In this document: one piece after another, positions 1 to 8,930 of the stretch | How the letters are laid out: each line of letters starts with the position of its first letter | How positions within the stretch are numbered: position 1 is the first letter of the stretch | Origin: Gemmatimonadota bacterium | GTDB lineage: Bacteria; Gemmatimonadota; Gemmatimonadetes; Longimicrobiales; Longimicrobiaceae | Assembly (NCBI GenBank): GCA_031260285.1 | Contig: JAIRKD010000097.1 | Location: 1-59,979, forward strand | Length of the DNA: 59,979 nt | Direction: 5' to 3' | Program-made: the position numbers and the translations under genes | The notes under the pieces: model-generated | Seen by the model: only the letters and a program-made list of their open reading frames with translations | The model's database searches: none | What the model was told of the DNA's origin: nothing

Positions 1-1263
1 CATGTGACCGACACCGGAATGTATGTGATCCGGGAGAACGGTGTGGCGGTTGTGGAGATCCCCGGGGAGCCGCTGGTGGATGGCTGCCCGACCTATACGC
101 GTGAAGGCCGGGAGTCCGCGCAGATCGCGGCGCTCCGTACCTGGCGCCCGGAGAGCCTTGAGGTGAAGCCGGAGGAGACAACAGATCCTGCTTCGGTTCT
201 GCTGAAGCTCCTGGATTCCCCAACCATCGCCTCCAAGCGATGGATCTATGAGCAGTATGACAGCACCGTCCGGACAAGTACCGTTGTGGGACCAGGCTCG
301 GATGCGGCAGTGATCAGACTGCGTGGAACCCGTCGCGCCATTGCGGCCACCACGGACTGCAACGCACGCTACGCCTACCTGAACCCCCGCATGGGTGGCC
401 GGATCGCGGTTGCTGAAGCCGCCCGCAACCTGGTCTGCTCAGGAGCACTCCCGCGCGCCGTGACGGACAACCTGAACTTCGGCAACCCGCTCAAAGTTGA
501 AGTGTACCATCAGCTTGCGGAAGCAGTTCATGGAATCGGCGAAGCGTGTGAAGCGCTTGAGACACCGGTCACCGGGGGCAATGTCTCGCTTTACAACGAG
601 AATCCGGGAGGAGCGATCTACCCGACGCCCACAATCGGAATGGTGGGCGTGATTGAGAATGTGGATCACGTAACCACAAACGGGTTCAGAAACGCGGGTG
701 ACGAGATCGTCCTGCTCGGAAGCAACACAACGGAGCTGGGCGGAAGCGAGTACCTGAAGGTGATCCACGGGCTTATCGCGGGAGATGCGCCCGAACTGGA
801 TCTGGCGAAGGAAAAACGCCTTCAGACAGCACTTCTGGCCGCGATCCGGAAGGGATGGGTGGTCTCGGCGCACGATGTGTCGGAGGGTGGTCTGGCGGTA
901 ACGCTTGTGGAGTCCGCGATTGCGGATCCGGCGGCACCGGCTGGAGTTGAGGTGGCGCTTCAGGATGCTCTTCCGGCCAATGCGCTTCTCTACGGCGAGG
1001 GACAGAGCCGGGTTGTGGTTTCAGTGGCTCCGGAACATGTGGAGGAGCTGCTTGCCCATTTCTCCCGTGACGGGGTGCCCGCAACGCGGATCGGCCATGT
1101 CCGGGAAGCCGCGGGACGCTTCCGGGTCACCACCCGCGACGTCGCGATTGATACACCGGTAGAGACACTGGTCCGGACGTACTACGGGGCGCTTCCGCGC
1201 CGGATGGACCGTACGCCGGCAGATGTTGCTACCGCCCTGGAGTCTGAAGTCCACGCGGACTGA
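1..1263 (+). CDS. purL: Phosphoribosylformylglycinamidine synthase subunit PurL (5' partial)
   Basis: This is the C-terminal part, about 420 residues, of FGAM synthase II, which converts FGAR plus ammonia to FGAM with ATP in purine synthesis. The frame is open from base 1, so the true start lies outside the window and the in-frame GTG at 4 is not a start. Motifs TTDCNARYAYLNP, NLNFGNP and GGNVSLYNE (about residues 115-200) and SAHDVSEGGLAV (about 290) are those of the small Bacillus-type PurL, which works with separate PurQ and PurS. The stop is followed after 31 bases by purF on the same strand, a common purine operon order. Identity is secure; only the N-terminal half is missing. Confidence 0.95.
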   Translation, partial: HVTDTGMYVIRENGVAVVEIPGEPLVDGCPTYTREGRESAQIAALRTWRPESLEVKPEETTDPASVLLKLLDSPTIASKRWIYEQYDSTVRTSTVVGPGSDAAVIRLRGTRRAIAATTDCNARYAYLNPRMGGRIAVAEAARNLVCSGALPRAVTDNLNFGNPLKVEVYHQLAEAVHGIGEACEALETPVTGGNVSLYNENPGGAIYPTPTIGMVGVIENVDHVTTNGFRNAGDEIVLLGSNTTELGGSEYLKVIHGLIAGDAPELDLAKEKRLQTALLAAIRKGWVVSAHDVSEGGLAVTLVESAIADPAAPAGVEVALQDALPANALLYGEGQSRVVVSVAPEHVEELLAHFSRDGVPATRIGHVREAAGRFRVTTRDVAIDTPVETLVRTYYGALPRRMDRTPADVATALESEVHAD

Positions 1264-1294
1264 GCCATTTTCCGACAGCTCGAAGGTACGTGAT

Positions 1295-2680
1295 ATGTGT
1301 GGTATTGCGGCAATCAGCGGGACCCCGGAGGCTGCGAGGATGGTCTTCCTTTCTCTCTACGCCCTGCAGCACCGGGGGCAGGAGGCGGCGGGTATCGTCG
1401 CGATCGAGGAAGGCGGGAAGCAGGCCCATATCCATAAGGGAGCGGGGCTGGTTTCGGACGCTCTTGATGAAGAAGCCGTCTCCGCGCTTACGGGCACAAC
1501 CGCACTGGGTCACATCCGTTATTCAACGGTGGGCGGGGCGGAGCTGGTCAATGCACAGCCGTTGCTTGTCCGTTACGCGGAAGGGGGGCTCTCGGTTGTC
1601 CATAACGGGAACCTGACCAACGGGCGGGAGCTGCGCGCAAATCTCGTCTCCGACGGGGCGCTTTTTCAATCGGGGATTGATACCGAGGTGATCGTACACC
1701 TGATCGCCCGGTCGAGACGCGAGGATATCGACGGGCAGGTTGCGGACGCGCTCTCTCAGCTGGAGGGGTCGTTTTCGGTTCTCATCACTGTCGGACCGAC
1801 GCTTTATGCGGCGCGGGACCGTCATGGCTTCCGGCCTCTGGTGATGGGAGTCAAGGACGGTGCGTATGTTTTTGCTTCCGAGACCTGCGCGCTGGATATC
1901 ATCGGCGCGCGGTATGTGCGGGATCTGGAGCCAGGTGAAGTATTGCGGGTCCGGAATGGAGAGCTGACACGACTGCCTTCGGTCGGAACGTTTTCGCAGG
2001 CGGCGCCATGCATCTTCGAGCTGGTGTACTTTGCGCGGCCGGACTCGCGGCTCTGGGGCCATTCAGTGGACCGGTCGCGGCGGGCCTGTGGCCGCCAGCT
2101 GGCGATTGAACAGCCGGCGGAGGCAGACTGCGTGATCTCCGTTCCCGACTCCGCCAACTCGGCGGCACTGGGCTTTGCGGAGCAGTCCGGAATCCCCTTC
2201 GAACTGGGGCTCATCCGGAACCATTACGTGGGGCGGACCTTCATCGAGCCCTCCCAGTCGGGGCGCGACTTCAAGGTACGGCTGAAGTACAGTCCGGTCC
2301 GCGAGGTGCTGGCGGGCAAGCGGGTGGTGGTGGTGGATGATTCGCTGGTGAGAGGTACAACTTCGCGGGGTCTGGTGAATCTGCTCCGCGAAGCGGGGGC
2401 GACAGAAGTACACTTCCGGCTTGCCTCTCCGCCGGTCAAACACCCCTGTTATTTCGGGATCGATATGCCGACCCGCGAGGAACTGGTTGCTTCCCGCAGC
2501 ACCACCGAGGAGATCCGCGAACAGCTTGGCGTGGATTCGCTCGGTTACCTCTCGATGGAAGGAATGACCCGGGCGGTTGATCCGGACGGGACCTTCTGCT
2601 CGGCGTGTTTCTCCGGAAACTACCCCGCTCCGCTGGTGGACCTGGAGATGGGGCATATGGCGGCCGGCTGCGGTGCGTGA
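1295..2680 (+). CDS. purF: Amidophosphoribosyltransferase PurF
   Basis: PurF makes phosphoribosylamine from PRPP and glutamine, the committed step of purine synthesis. The start is the ATG at 1295 because the next codon is the catalytic Cys of the glutaminase domain (MCGIAAISG); a GAAGG ribosome site lies just upstream. The glutaminase part spans about residues 2-230 (LQHRGQEAAGIV, HNGNLTN), and the phosphoribosyltransferase part carries the PRPP loop VVVDDSLVRGTTS near 345-357. Cysteines at about 239, 385, 435 and 438 match the four [4Fe-4S] ligands of the Bacillus enzyme, so this is the iron-sulfur class. No propeptide precedes Cys2, unlike B. subtilis. The 461-residue length is normal. It is probably co-transcribed with purL. 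Confidence 0.96.
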   Translation: MCGIAAISGTPEAARMVFLSLYALQHRGQEAAGIVAIEEGGKQAHIHKGAGLVSDALDEEAVSALTGTTALGHIRYSTVGGAELVNAQPLLVRYAEGGLSVVHNGNLTNGRELRANLVSDGALFQSGIDTEVIVHLIARSRREDIDGQVADALSQLEGSFSVLITVGPTLYAARDRHGFRPLVMGVKDGAYVFASETCALDIIGARYVRDLEPGEVLRVRNGELTRLPSVGTFSQAAPCIFELVYFARPDSRLWGHSVDRSRRACGRQLAIEQPAEADCVISVPDSANSAALGFAEQSGIPFELGLIRNHYVGRTFIEPSQSGRDFKVRLKYSPVREVLAGKRVVVVDDSLVRGTTSRGLVNLLREAGATEVHFRLASPPVKHPCYFGIDMPTREELVASRSTTEEIREQLGVDSLGYLSMEGMTRAVDPDGTFCSACFSGNYPAPLVDLEMGHMAAGCGA

Positions 2681-3137
2681 GCCACCTGTCGTGAGAACAA
2701 CCACAACCGGTCTGCTTCTGCTGGTTTCTCCGCAGATGATCGGGCGGATCGTCTGAGTTTGCGGGGTTGCCACCGGTACTCACCGCAAAAGCCCCGGCTG
2801 TCCCTGACGGCACAGATTGGATCACCCCCGGCATCCCTCCCCCTGGATGCCGGGGGTTTTTCTTCGGGCCGCTTGAGAACGGAAGATCCAGGTTGATGCA
2901 CTTCCGCCTGTCCTGGAGCCGGGGATTTTTCATACGGGCCGCTGAGCCGACATGACTCCCGAGCCGGCCTCTCCCTGCTGGATACCGGGGCATTTTCTGT
3001 ACGAACTGCCCGGGGAACAAGCGTGTGACCACGCCGTCCAGCATCACTTGAGAGCCCTCTCGCTGGACAATCCCGGAGATTCCCGACATCATTGAAGGCG
3101 TTGTTCAATATTTCGCTGACTCACTTTCGGTTTGTAT
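2681..3137. other. Intergenic region between purF and the CsgG-like gene
   Basis: This 457-base stretch holds the purF terminator at 2825-2861. I see no convincing gene, RNA or riboswitch in the rest. The bases before 3138 are AT-richer and probably carry the promoter of the next gene, but no good -35/-10 pair stands out. Confidence 0.6.
2825..2861 (+). terminator. Rho-independent terminator of the pur operon
   Basis: A perfect 12-bp stem (2825-2836 with 2845-2856) with an 8-base loop is followed by TTTTT. It sits 145 bases after the purF stop. Confidence 0.88.
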
Positions 3138-3893
3138 ATGCTACCTTTTCTGCTGACATTTCTGATGGCTGGTGTTGATCCTTCCCCGTCCGGGACATCA
3201 ACCCTTGATGCCACACCCCTCGCTGTACTGGACTTCCACAACAACTCCGGGAACTCCCGCTACGACGCCCTGGGCAGAGGCCTGGCGGTGATGATGGTGA
3301 CAGATCTCTCGGAGGTACCCTCAGTCCAGCTTGTCGAGCGCTCACGCCTGCAGGAGCTGGTCACTGAACTGAACCTCCAGCAGGACAGTCGCTTCGACCC
3401 CGAGACAGCCCAGCAGGTCGGCCTGCTGGTGGGTGCGGAATACATGCTTTTCGGATCAATCGCCGCGCTGGAGCCCGAGATCCGGCTGGATACGCGGATT
3501 GTGCAGGTTTCCACCGGTGAGATTGTAAAGACGGCACAGGTCACGGGTAAGGAGAAGAACCTCTTCGACCTGCAGGACAAACTCGCGGAGGAGTTGATTG
3601 ACGGGATCGAGATCAGCCTCTCTCCCGAACAGCGGGAGGCACTGCGCGCGAGCCGGGAGAAGAACCGGATCCCCGATATGGAAACGATGCTCGCCTTCTC
3701 CGAAGCGCTTGCCTACATGGACCAGGAGGACTGGGTGAGCGCGGCGGAACGGCTCGCGGTTGTCTCCCGGAATGCGCCGGGCACTATGATGGTGCAACTT
3801 GCCTACTCCGAAGCACAGCGCCGGGTGGCGGACAGCGCACGGAACCGGGCCCGTGAGACCGGCGGACGGATTCTCCGCGGACTGACCAACTGA
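3138..3893 (+). CDS. CsgG/FlgO-like secreted protein
   Basis: A 251-residue protein with a short hydrophobic N-terminus (MLPFLLTFLMAGV) that looks like a signal segment. Residues about 25-140 resemble the nucleotide-hydrolase-like fold shared by CsgG, LpoB and FlgO: a strand LAVLDFHNNSG, then LGRGLAVMMVTDL, VQLVERSRLQELVTELNLQQ, and GLLVGAEYMLFGSI, ending with a VSTGEIVKTAQVTG strand. The C-terminal third is helical with a TPR-like look. Such proteins act in the periplasm or at the outer membrane as secretion or assembly accessories, but the exact role here is unknown. A TTG at 3132 could also start the frame; the ATG at 3138 is preferred. It is monocistronic by position. Confidence 0.7.
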   Translation: MLPFLLTFLMAGVDPSPSGTSTLDATPLAVLDFHNNSGNSRYDALGRGLAVMMVTDLSEVPSVQLVERSRLQELVTELNLQQDSRFDPETAQQVGLLVGAEYMLFGSIAALEPEIRLDTRIVQVSTGEIVKTAQVTGKEKNLFDLQDKLAEELIDGIEISLSPEQREALRASREKNRIPDMETMLAFSEALAYMDQEDWVSAAERLAVVSRNAPGTMMVQLAYSEAQRRVADSARNRARETGGRILRGLTN

Positions 3894-3917
3894 AGATCGG
3901 ACTCTCAGCTGACGCAG

Positions 3918-3946
3918 TGCTCCGCCGGGTCACACCCGGCGGAGCA
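3918..3946. terminator. 13-bp perfect inverted repeat, terminator-like
   Basis: TGCTCCGCCGGGT and its exact complement are separated by only three bases, 24 bases after the CsgG-like stop. There is no T-tract, so intrinsic termination is uncertain; it may instead protect the 3' end of the mRNA. Confidence 0.5.
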
Positions 3947-4082
3947 CCCGCCTGAGCTTCATAAAACTGAACGTCAGATCCATTCTGCCGTTCGGGACCT
4001 CCTCTTCGGCCTCCCGCCGGAGGGTACGTTCAAAGGTACCGCACATCCTTTCAGATGCCGCTCCGCGCGGCGGGAGCAGATC

Positions 4083-4682
4083 ATGCGTTTCACCCGAGTC
4101 ACCCTGGCGCTGGCTACCACATTTGTGCTGACAGCCACTGCGCTCGCAAACACTGCTCACGCTCAGGCAGGTGGTGCACCGATGAGGCTCTCCACAACCG
4201 CTTTCCCCGACGGGACCGAGATCCCCGTGCGTTTCACCCAGGCAAATCCGAATGCGGCTCCGGGAGAAGGCACCTCCCCTGCCCTGACCTGGACGGAACC
4301 GCCAGCGGGGACCCGGTCGTTCATCCTGCACATGCAGGATATGGACGTCGCGAGAAACGGAACCACAGACACCCAGCTCCACTGGCTCGTCTGGAACATC
4401 CCGGCTGATGCCCGCACGCTGCTGGAAGGCCTCCCCCGGGGCGCGACGCTCCCGAACGGGGCATATCAGGTCAGCGCAACCGGCCCGGTATACCGCGGAC
4501 CCGGCGCTCCCGCAAACGGCCCGCCCCATCACTATCTCTTCGAGATCTACGCTCTTGATACAGTGATCGCGGAGAACCCGGGGGAAGATGCCTTTGAGAC
4601 CCGGGAACGGGTGCTCGCGGCGGCACAAGGGCATATTCTCGGAAAGGCGTCCTACCTGGGGCTCTTCCGGCGGCCTGAATAA
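4083..4682 (+). CDS. YbhB/YbcL family (PEBP, Raf-kinase-inhibitor-like) secreted protein
   Basis: A 199-residue member of the phosphatidylethanolamine-binding protein family. Residues 1-28 form a signal peptide ending AHAQ. The mature part has the family landmarks SPALTWTEPPAGTRSF, MQDMDVA, LHWLVWNIPA and TGPVYRGPGAPANGPPHHY, with the conserved ligand-pocket residues of bacterial YbhB proteins. Bacterial members have no settled function; small-anion or lipid-headgroup binding is the usual suggestion. GGGAG lies six bases before the ATG. It is monocistronic and ends in a shared bidirectional terminator at 4830-4863. Confidence 0.9.
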   Translation: MRFTRVTLALATTFVLTATALANTAHAQAGGAPMRLSTTAFPDGTEIPVRFTQANPNAAPGEGTSPALTWTEPPAGTRSFILHMQDMDVARNGTTDTQLHWLVWNIPADARTLLEGLPRGATLPNGAYQVSATGPVYRGPGAPANGPPHHYLFEIYALDTVIAENPGEDAFETRERVLAAAQGHILGKASYLGLFRRPE

Positions 4683-4779
4683 GGTATCTTTCTGCGTCCG
4701 ATATGTCTGGCGCAGGAGAAAACCGGCTGGAAAGCTGGAGAGATACAGCTGAAATGAACCGGTTGAAACAGACCGGCTA

Positions 4780-4807
4780 TGTTGATCTGACTGTGTTGAT
4801 CTGACTG
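4780..4807. repeat. 14-bp perfect tandem duplication
   Basis: TGTTGATCTGACTG occurs twice head to tail (4780-4793 and 4794-4807) in the spacer after the PEBP gene. No function is evident; it may reflect replication slippage. Confidence 0.85.
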
Positions 4808-4829
4808 AATTTAAACCGGCTCTGAAAAG

Positions 4830-4863
4830 CAGAAAACCGCCCCCGACAAAGGGCGGTTTTCTG
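4830..4863. terminator. Bidirectional terminator
   Basis: CAGAAAACCGCCC (4830-4842) pairs with GGGCGGTTTTCTG (4851-4863) around an 8-base loop. The A-run and T-run serve both strands, ending the PEBP gene on plus and the M14 peptidase on minus. Confidence 0.85.
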
Positions 4864-4997
4864 TTGTGTCCGGTGTCGATTGGAAGAACTATCGGAGCCC
4901 ATAGCAGACCATTCCGGCTGACATCCCCGCTTCGGTCGCATTCCATAGCGACGTCCATGTCACCGACTACAACAAGCAGCTTCACTGCAGCGACCGG

Positions 4998-6638
4998 CTA
5001 GCGGCTCCAGTCGTATCCCTCCAGCTGAACCGGCTCAAGCGCGGGCAGAAGCGGCTCTTTTACGATGCGCATCATCGGGAGAAGCCTTTCTCCGAACTCA
5101 TCCCTCAGCGCCCGGTTCAGTGCCTGGTCCACGTACCCCCAGGTAACAAGATTATCGTCGGTTTCGGGCTCAAGGAGGTAACCGATCAGGTTGCCGCGCG
5201 GCTGGGCCATCGGGATGTAGAAGGCTCCGGCAGGCAGCTCAATGGACCGGGAGGACAGCTCAACATCCACGGTTCTCAGATTATGCTTCTCGAAGTACCC
5301 AAGCTCGCGGACACCAGCGGCTGAATAGACCTCCAGCTCCAGAACCGCGGGTTCGGCAAGACGATAGACCACGATGTCATGGTCCAGCAGAAACGGGAGC
5401 GCCCGTTCCATCGACGGGAGGAGAATGTACCCCAGCGGGCGTGAGATTGTGCGCGTCGGTTCATACTCCAGGAAGACCTCCACCTCCTGACGCTGATACC
5501 CGCCGGGCACGGTACTGTCGGGCATCCACACATCTTCGCGACCTCGTGACACAAGACGGTAGTCGAGAATCAGCCGGTCCGAATCCTCAAAGCTCTCCCC
5601 GGCCCGGACAGCACGATCACGCGACCCGCTGGTAATCGCGCGGATCTCCTCCCGGTCCTCCGCGGCAACCTTCAGGATTTCCGTAAGAGCAATCCTCTGT
5701 CCTTCTACCTGGTAAGCGTACCGGTCCGACAGCGGAACCGTCTCCAGCCGTGTCCCGTTCCCGAGCAGACGCATCGAGTTATCGGGGGTTTCCAGAAGGA
5801 TGCCGATCGTGTTGATCATCCCCGCATAGACGTGCTGCTTGCGGGGCTCCACGGAGGTTGATCCCCAGCCGCGCTCGCCGCCGACGGTCAGTTCTCCCTG
5901 ATAATCAAAGCCATCAAAGTCGCGGGCGCGCAATGCGGCGCGGATCCGGGGAAAGATCACCTCGTAGGGATAAGCCCGCAGTTCAGCGTCTGCGGCGGGG
6001 TTCAGCGTCCCCTGCCAGGTAAGCGTATACGGGGGCGACCCGCCGTGGTGCGTATCAACATGGATATCGGGGTTCCAGAGGTTGATCACCCGGGTGACAA
6101 GCGCCCGTATCTCCGGAGATTCGAGCTTGATGTAATCGCGGTTGAGGTCCAGCCCGTCTTCACTTTCCCGCCGACCGACCTCTCCTCCATCAGGGTTGAG
6201 AAGCGGGACAAACAGGACAATGACATCGTCAAGGAGCGGCCGGAGCGGGCCGGAGACAAGATCCCGCGCAACAAGCTGGCTGGCCTCCTTCCCCGCCGGT
6301 TCGCCGCCGTGTACCGCGTTGGTGACCAGAACAACCGTCTTCCCCGAACGCACCGCATCCTCGGGAGAAAAGATCTCTTCGCTGGAGATGGTAACCAGAG
6401 TGACCTCGTGATCTCCTGGTGTCGGAGTCAGCGACTGGATCCGCACCTCCGGACTGCGAGCCGCCAGCTCGTACCAGAACTCCATCAGCGGGGCGTACGG
6501 CGTAGGCCCCGCCTGGAAATGGGTGATCTCCTGCCAGCTCCGGGGTGTGAGCTGGGCACGAAGCAGAGCGGGTGACAGCAGAGCCGCCAGAAGAGCGACA
6601 AAGACAGGGGTTCGCATCGGGCAGATCGGGAGGCGCAT
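4998..6638 (-). CDS. M14 family zinc carboxypeptidase, secreted
   Basis: A secreted metallopeptidase of about 546 residues. The zinc site is visible as HGGEPAGKE (first His and Glu) and the later His of HVDTHHGG; LNRDYIKLESPE matches the substrate-binding stretch, and ILLETPDNS carries the likely catalytic Glu. A signal peptide follows the start (VALLAALLSPALLRAQ). The ATG at 6638 is chosen because a GGGAGA ribosome site lies eight bases upstream; the ATG at 6617 is the alternative, and a longer start would overlap ypdA. The C-terminal 200 residues are a non-catalytic domain typical of these large M14 proteins. It is the last gene of a minus-strand run. The peptide substrate is unknown. Confidence 0.87.
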   Translation of the reverse strand: MRLPICPMRTPVFVALLAALLSPALLRAQLTPRSWQEITHFQAGPTPYAPLMEFWYELAARSPEVRIQSLTPTPGDHEVTLVTISSEEIFSPEDAVRSGKTVVLVTNAVHGGEPAGKEASQLVARDLVSGPLRPLLDDVIVLFVPLLNPDGGEVGRRESEDGLDLNRDYIKLESPEIRALVTRVINLWNPDIHVDTHHGGSPPYTLTWQGTLNPAADAELRAYPYEVIFPRIRAALRARDFDGFDYQGELTVGGERGWGSTSVEPRKQHVYAGMINTIGILLETPDNSMRLLGNGTRLETVPLSDRYAYQVEGQRIALTEILKVAAEDREEIRAITSGSRDRAVRAGESFEDSDRLILDYRLVSRGREDVWMPDSTVPGGYQRQEVEVFLEYEPTRTISRPLGYILLPSMERALPFLLDHDIVVYRLAEPAVLELEVYSAAGVRELGYFEKHNLRTVDVELSSRSIELPAGAFYIPMAQPRGNLIGYLLEPETDDNLVTWGYVDQALNRALRDEFGERLLPMMRIVKEPLLPALEPVQLEGYDWSR

Positions 6639-6687
6639 CAAGGGTCTCCCGAGCGGGATCGGGTGTTTACCGGCGGGATTACCCCGG

Positions 6688-7695
6688 TCAGCGGAGTGAA
6701 CGCGCAACGGAATCAACAATCAGATCTCCGTGCAGCTTCCCGTTCTCGATGAAGATCTTGTTTGCGTCATAACCCGCCGCGACCACACCAGCGAGGTAAA
6801 CCCCCGGGGCATTGGTGAGCATCGTGGCCGGATCATGCTGAGGGATACCGGTCTTCTCATCAATGGAAACGTCCAGCGCCAGCAGAAGCCGGGGATCCGG
6901 AAGGTAGCCGATCATCGAGAGCACCCAGTCGTTCTTCAGCAGCTGCGTCCGGCCCGTCTCCATGCACTCCACCTCCACCTCACCCACGCGGATCTCCCGG
7001 ACCCGGTGCCGCCAGAGAGCGGGGATCGCACCTTCCGCGATCCGGTTATCGATATCCGGCTTGATCCAGGGTTTGACGCCCTTGTCGAGCTCCCCGGACT
7101 GATGAACAATCGTGACCCGCGCACCCTCCCGCCAGCAGGTCAGGGCCGCATCCGCCGCTGAATTCCCGCCCCCGACCACTACCACATCCTGATCGAAGTA
7201 AGGGTACGGCTCGGTGAAGTAGCTGGTCACCTTGGGAAGGTTGGCGCCGGGCACATCCAGCATCCGCGGATTGTCGTAATAGCCGGTCGCGATCACCACA
7301 TTCTTCACGCGCAGCTCCCGGGACTCACCCGCCCCTCCGAAGCCCGCAAGCTGACAGACAAAGACCCCGTCCTGACGTTCCACACGGGTGACCTCGTGGT
7401 ACTGGAGGATATCCAGCTGATGAAACGCCACAACCCGCCGGTAGTAGCGGAGAGCCTCGCGCCGGGTGGGTTTGTCCCCCGCCGTAGTGAACGGGACCCC
7501 TCCGACTTCAAGCTTCTCCGGCCCACTGAAGTATGTCGTGTAGGTGGGATGCTCCATCATCGCCTGGGTCACCGCGCCCCGGTCGACAAGAAGGCAGTTC
7601 AATCCACGCTGCCGGGCGGACACACCCACCGCGATGCCACATGGCCCCGCGCCGATCACCAGGATATCCAGAAGGGTGTTACCAGATTCAGGCAT
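6688..7695 (-). CDS. ypdA: YpdA family FAD/NADPH reductase (putative bacillithiol disulfide reductase)
   Basis: A 335-residue two-dinucleotide-binding flavoprotein. The FAD motif is GAGPCG near residue 15, followed by MMEHPTYTTYFSGPEKLEVGG, a stretch characteristic of the YpdA family. The NADPH motif is VVVGGGNSAADAAL near residue 170, and the end has GVYLAGVVAAGYDANKIFIENGKLHG. There is no thioredoxin-reductase CxxC pair. In Firmicutes the family reduces bacillithiol disulfide; whether this organism makes bacillithiol cannot be judged here. The gene overlaps the STAS-like gene upstream by eight bases, so translation is probably coupled. A role in thiol redox balance is inferred from family only. 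Confidence 0.88.
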   Translation of the reverse strand: MPESGNTLLDILVIGAGPCGIAVGVSARQRGLNCLLVDRGAVTQAMMEHPTYTTYFSGPEKLEVGGVPFTTAGDKPTRREALRYYRRVVAFHQLDILQYHEVTRVERQDGVFVCQLAGFGGAGESRELRVKNVVIATGYYDNPRMLDVPGANLPKVTSYFTEPYPYFDQDVVVVGGGNSAADAALTCWREGARVTIVHQSGELDKGVKPWIKPDIDNRIAEGAIPALWRHRVREIRVGEVEVECMETGRTQLLKNDWVLSMIGYLPDPRLLLALDVSIDEKTGIPQHDPATMLTNAPGVYLAGVVAAGYDANKIFIENGKLHGDLIVDSVARSLR

Positions 7696-8302
7696 CTTCG
7701 CCGGAGCGTTCCGGAGCAGGGTTGATGGAACCGATACGAGTCACGGGACAGAGCCCATCCTCAGTGAAGAGGACCGCCACCCGCGCACTGACAAACCTGC
7801 GGATGACCCCATCCGCAGCCTCCGGGTGATAGCCGCGGGAGGCAACAAACTCCAGCAGATCCACCCGTTCATTCGAGGAGAGAGCCGCCCAGCATTCGTG
7901 CTCCACCGGATCATCCGTTCCGAGCAGACGAGCCTCTCCTTCCTCATACTCCGCAACCATCAGCAGCGAGTGGTGCCGGAGCACCGCCTCCACCGCCTCC
8001 ACATGGTGCTCACGCAGGCCGCGCGCGACAAAATACGCATCCGCCGGCCGGTCCGGGGCCCTATACCGGACAAGAAGCTTCGCGACGATCTCATCCGCGC
8101 ACGAGTAATCCATCACCCGGACCTGCGAGAAGTCGAGCACCGATACACAGGGACCGGCGATCTCCGCCAGCTGAGCTTCCAGCACAAGCCGCACCGCTGC
8201 TCCCATCGGGCGGGTGACGAGATTGCTGTACAACGACGCCACCGTCCGCGGGTGCAACCGCGACAGATCAAACAAGACCGCCGGGAGCCGCGGTGCGTAC
8301 AT
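7688..8302 (-). CDS. STAS-like (DUF4325-type) protein
   Basis: A 204-residue protein whose central part, VSVLDFSQVRVMDYSCADEIVAKL, is the strand-turn-helix of STAS-like DUF4325 proteins. Its helix start (DYSCADE) takes the place of the D-S-x-x phospho-site of anti-sigma antagonists. The family is often found beside ATPase-fold (HATPase) proteins and is thought to be the partner in a switch. Here the HATPase-STAS gene lies two genes upstream. The C-terminal 90 residues (ERVDLLEFVASRGYHPEAADGVIRRF) look like a winged-helix-type region and are unassigned. It starts five bases after the cyclophilin stop and overlaps ypdA by eight bases. Confidence 0.7.
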   Translation of the reverse strand: MYAPRLPAVLFDLSRLHPRTVASLYSNLVTRPMGAAVRLVLEAQLAEIAGPCVSVLDFSQVRVMDYSCADEIVAKLLVRYRAPDRPADAYFVARGLREHHVEAVEAVLRHHSLLMVAEYEEGEARLLGTDDPVEHECWAALSSNERVDLLEFVASRGYHPEAADGVIRRFVSARVAVLFTEDGLCPVTRIGSINPAPERSGEDA

Positions 8303-8307
8303 CAGCT

Positions 8308-8781
8308 TCAGGCGTCCGCGTCACCGCTGATGGTGAGCTGCTCGATTGTGTCACCACGAGTCAGCGTCTCCACCACATCCATCCCCTCGATCACCTTGCC
8401 GAATACGGTGTGTACACCGTTCAGGTGACGGGTGTTATCCTCATTCAGCACAATGAAGAACTGGCTGCCGCCGGTGTCCTTGCCCGCGTGCGCCATGGAG
8501 AGCGCGCCAAGCTCGTGAGTCTTTGTGTTTCCACGCGTCTCACATTTGATCCGGTGACCCGGCCCACCCGATCCGATCCGGGGATCGGTCATCGGCAGCT
8601 CCTTCGTAAGGGGGTCACCACCCTGCACCACAAACCCCGGTATCACCCGGTGAAAGTGGATCCCGTTGTAGAAACCCGACCGCGCAAGAGTGGTGAAGTT
8701 CTCTACCGTCCCCGGAGCATCGTTCGGATAAAGCTCCGCGGTGAAGCTCCCCTTGTTCGTCTTGAAGGTAGCCGTCTCCAT
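8308..8781 (-). CDS. Cyclophilin-type peptidyl-prolyl cis-trans isomerase
   Basis: A 157-residue cytosolic cyclophilin. The core motifs FHRVIPGFVVQGGDP, LSMAHAGKDTGGSQFFI and LNGVHTVFGKV include the catalytic Arg and the active-site Gln/Phe residues. No signal peptide is present. The ATG at 8781 is chosen because the domain starts at once (METATFKTNKGSFTAELYP) and a GGAAAGAGAG ribosome site precedes it; upstream codons in frame do not look coding. It catalyses proline isomerisation during folding. It is tightly packed with the STAS-like gene (five-base gap), which suggests one mRNA. Confidence 0.93.
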   Translation of the reverse strand: METATFKTNKGSFTAELYPNDAPGTVENFTTLARSGFYNGIHFHRVIPGFVVQGGDPLTKELPMTDPRIGSGGPGHRIKCETRGNTKTHELGALSMAHAGKDTGGSQFFIVLNEDNTRHLNGVHTVFGKVIEGMDVVETLTRGDTIEQLTISGDADA

Positions 8782-8930
8782 TCTCTCCTCTTTCCTTGCC
8801 TGGTTTATCGTTTCATCTACCGGATGACCGGTCGTTCCGGATCCGGCGAAGCTGTTGATCAGCAGCGTACGATCTGTAATGCATACCCGTACGGGCCCCG
8901 GATATGGGACCCATAAATGCACAACCCGGA

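Noticed and set aside
7544-8428. Open frame of 294 codons on plus across the STAS-like gene
   Set aside because: Shadow of the minus-strand genes with atypical composition.
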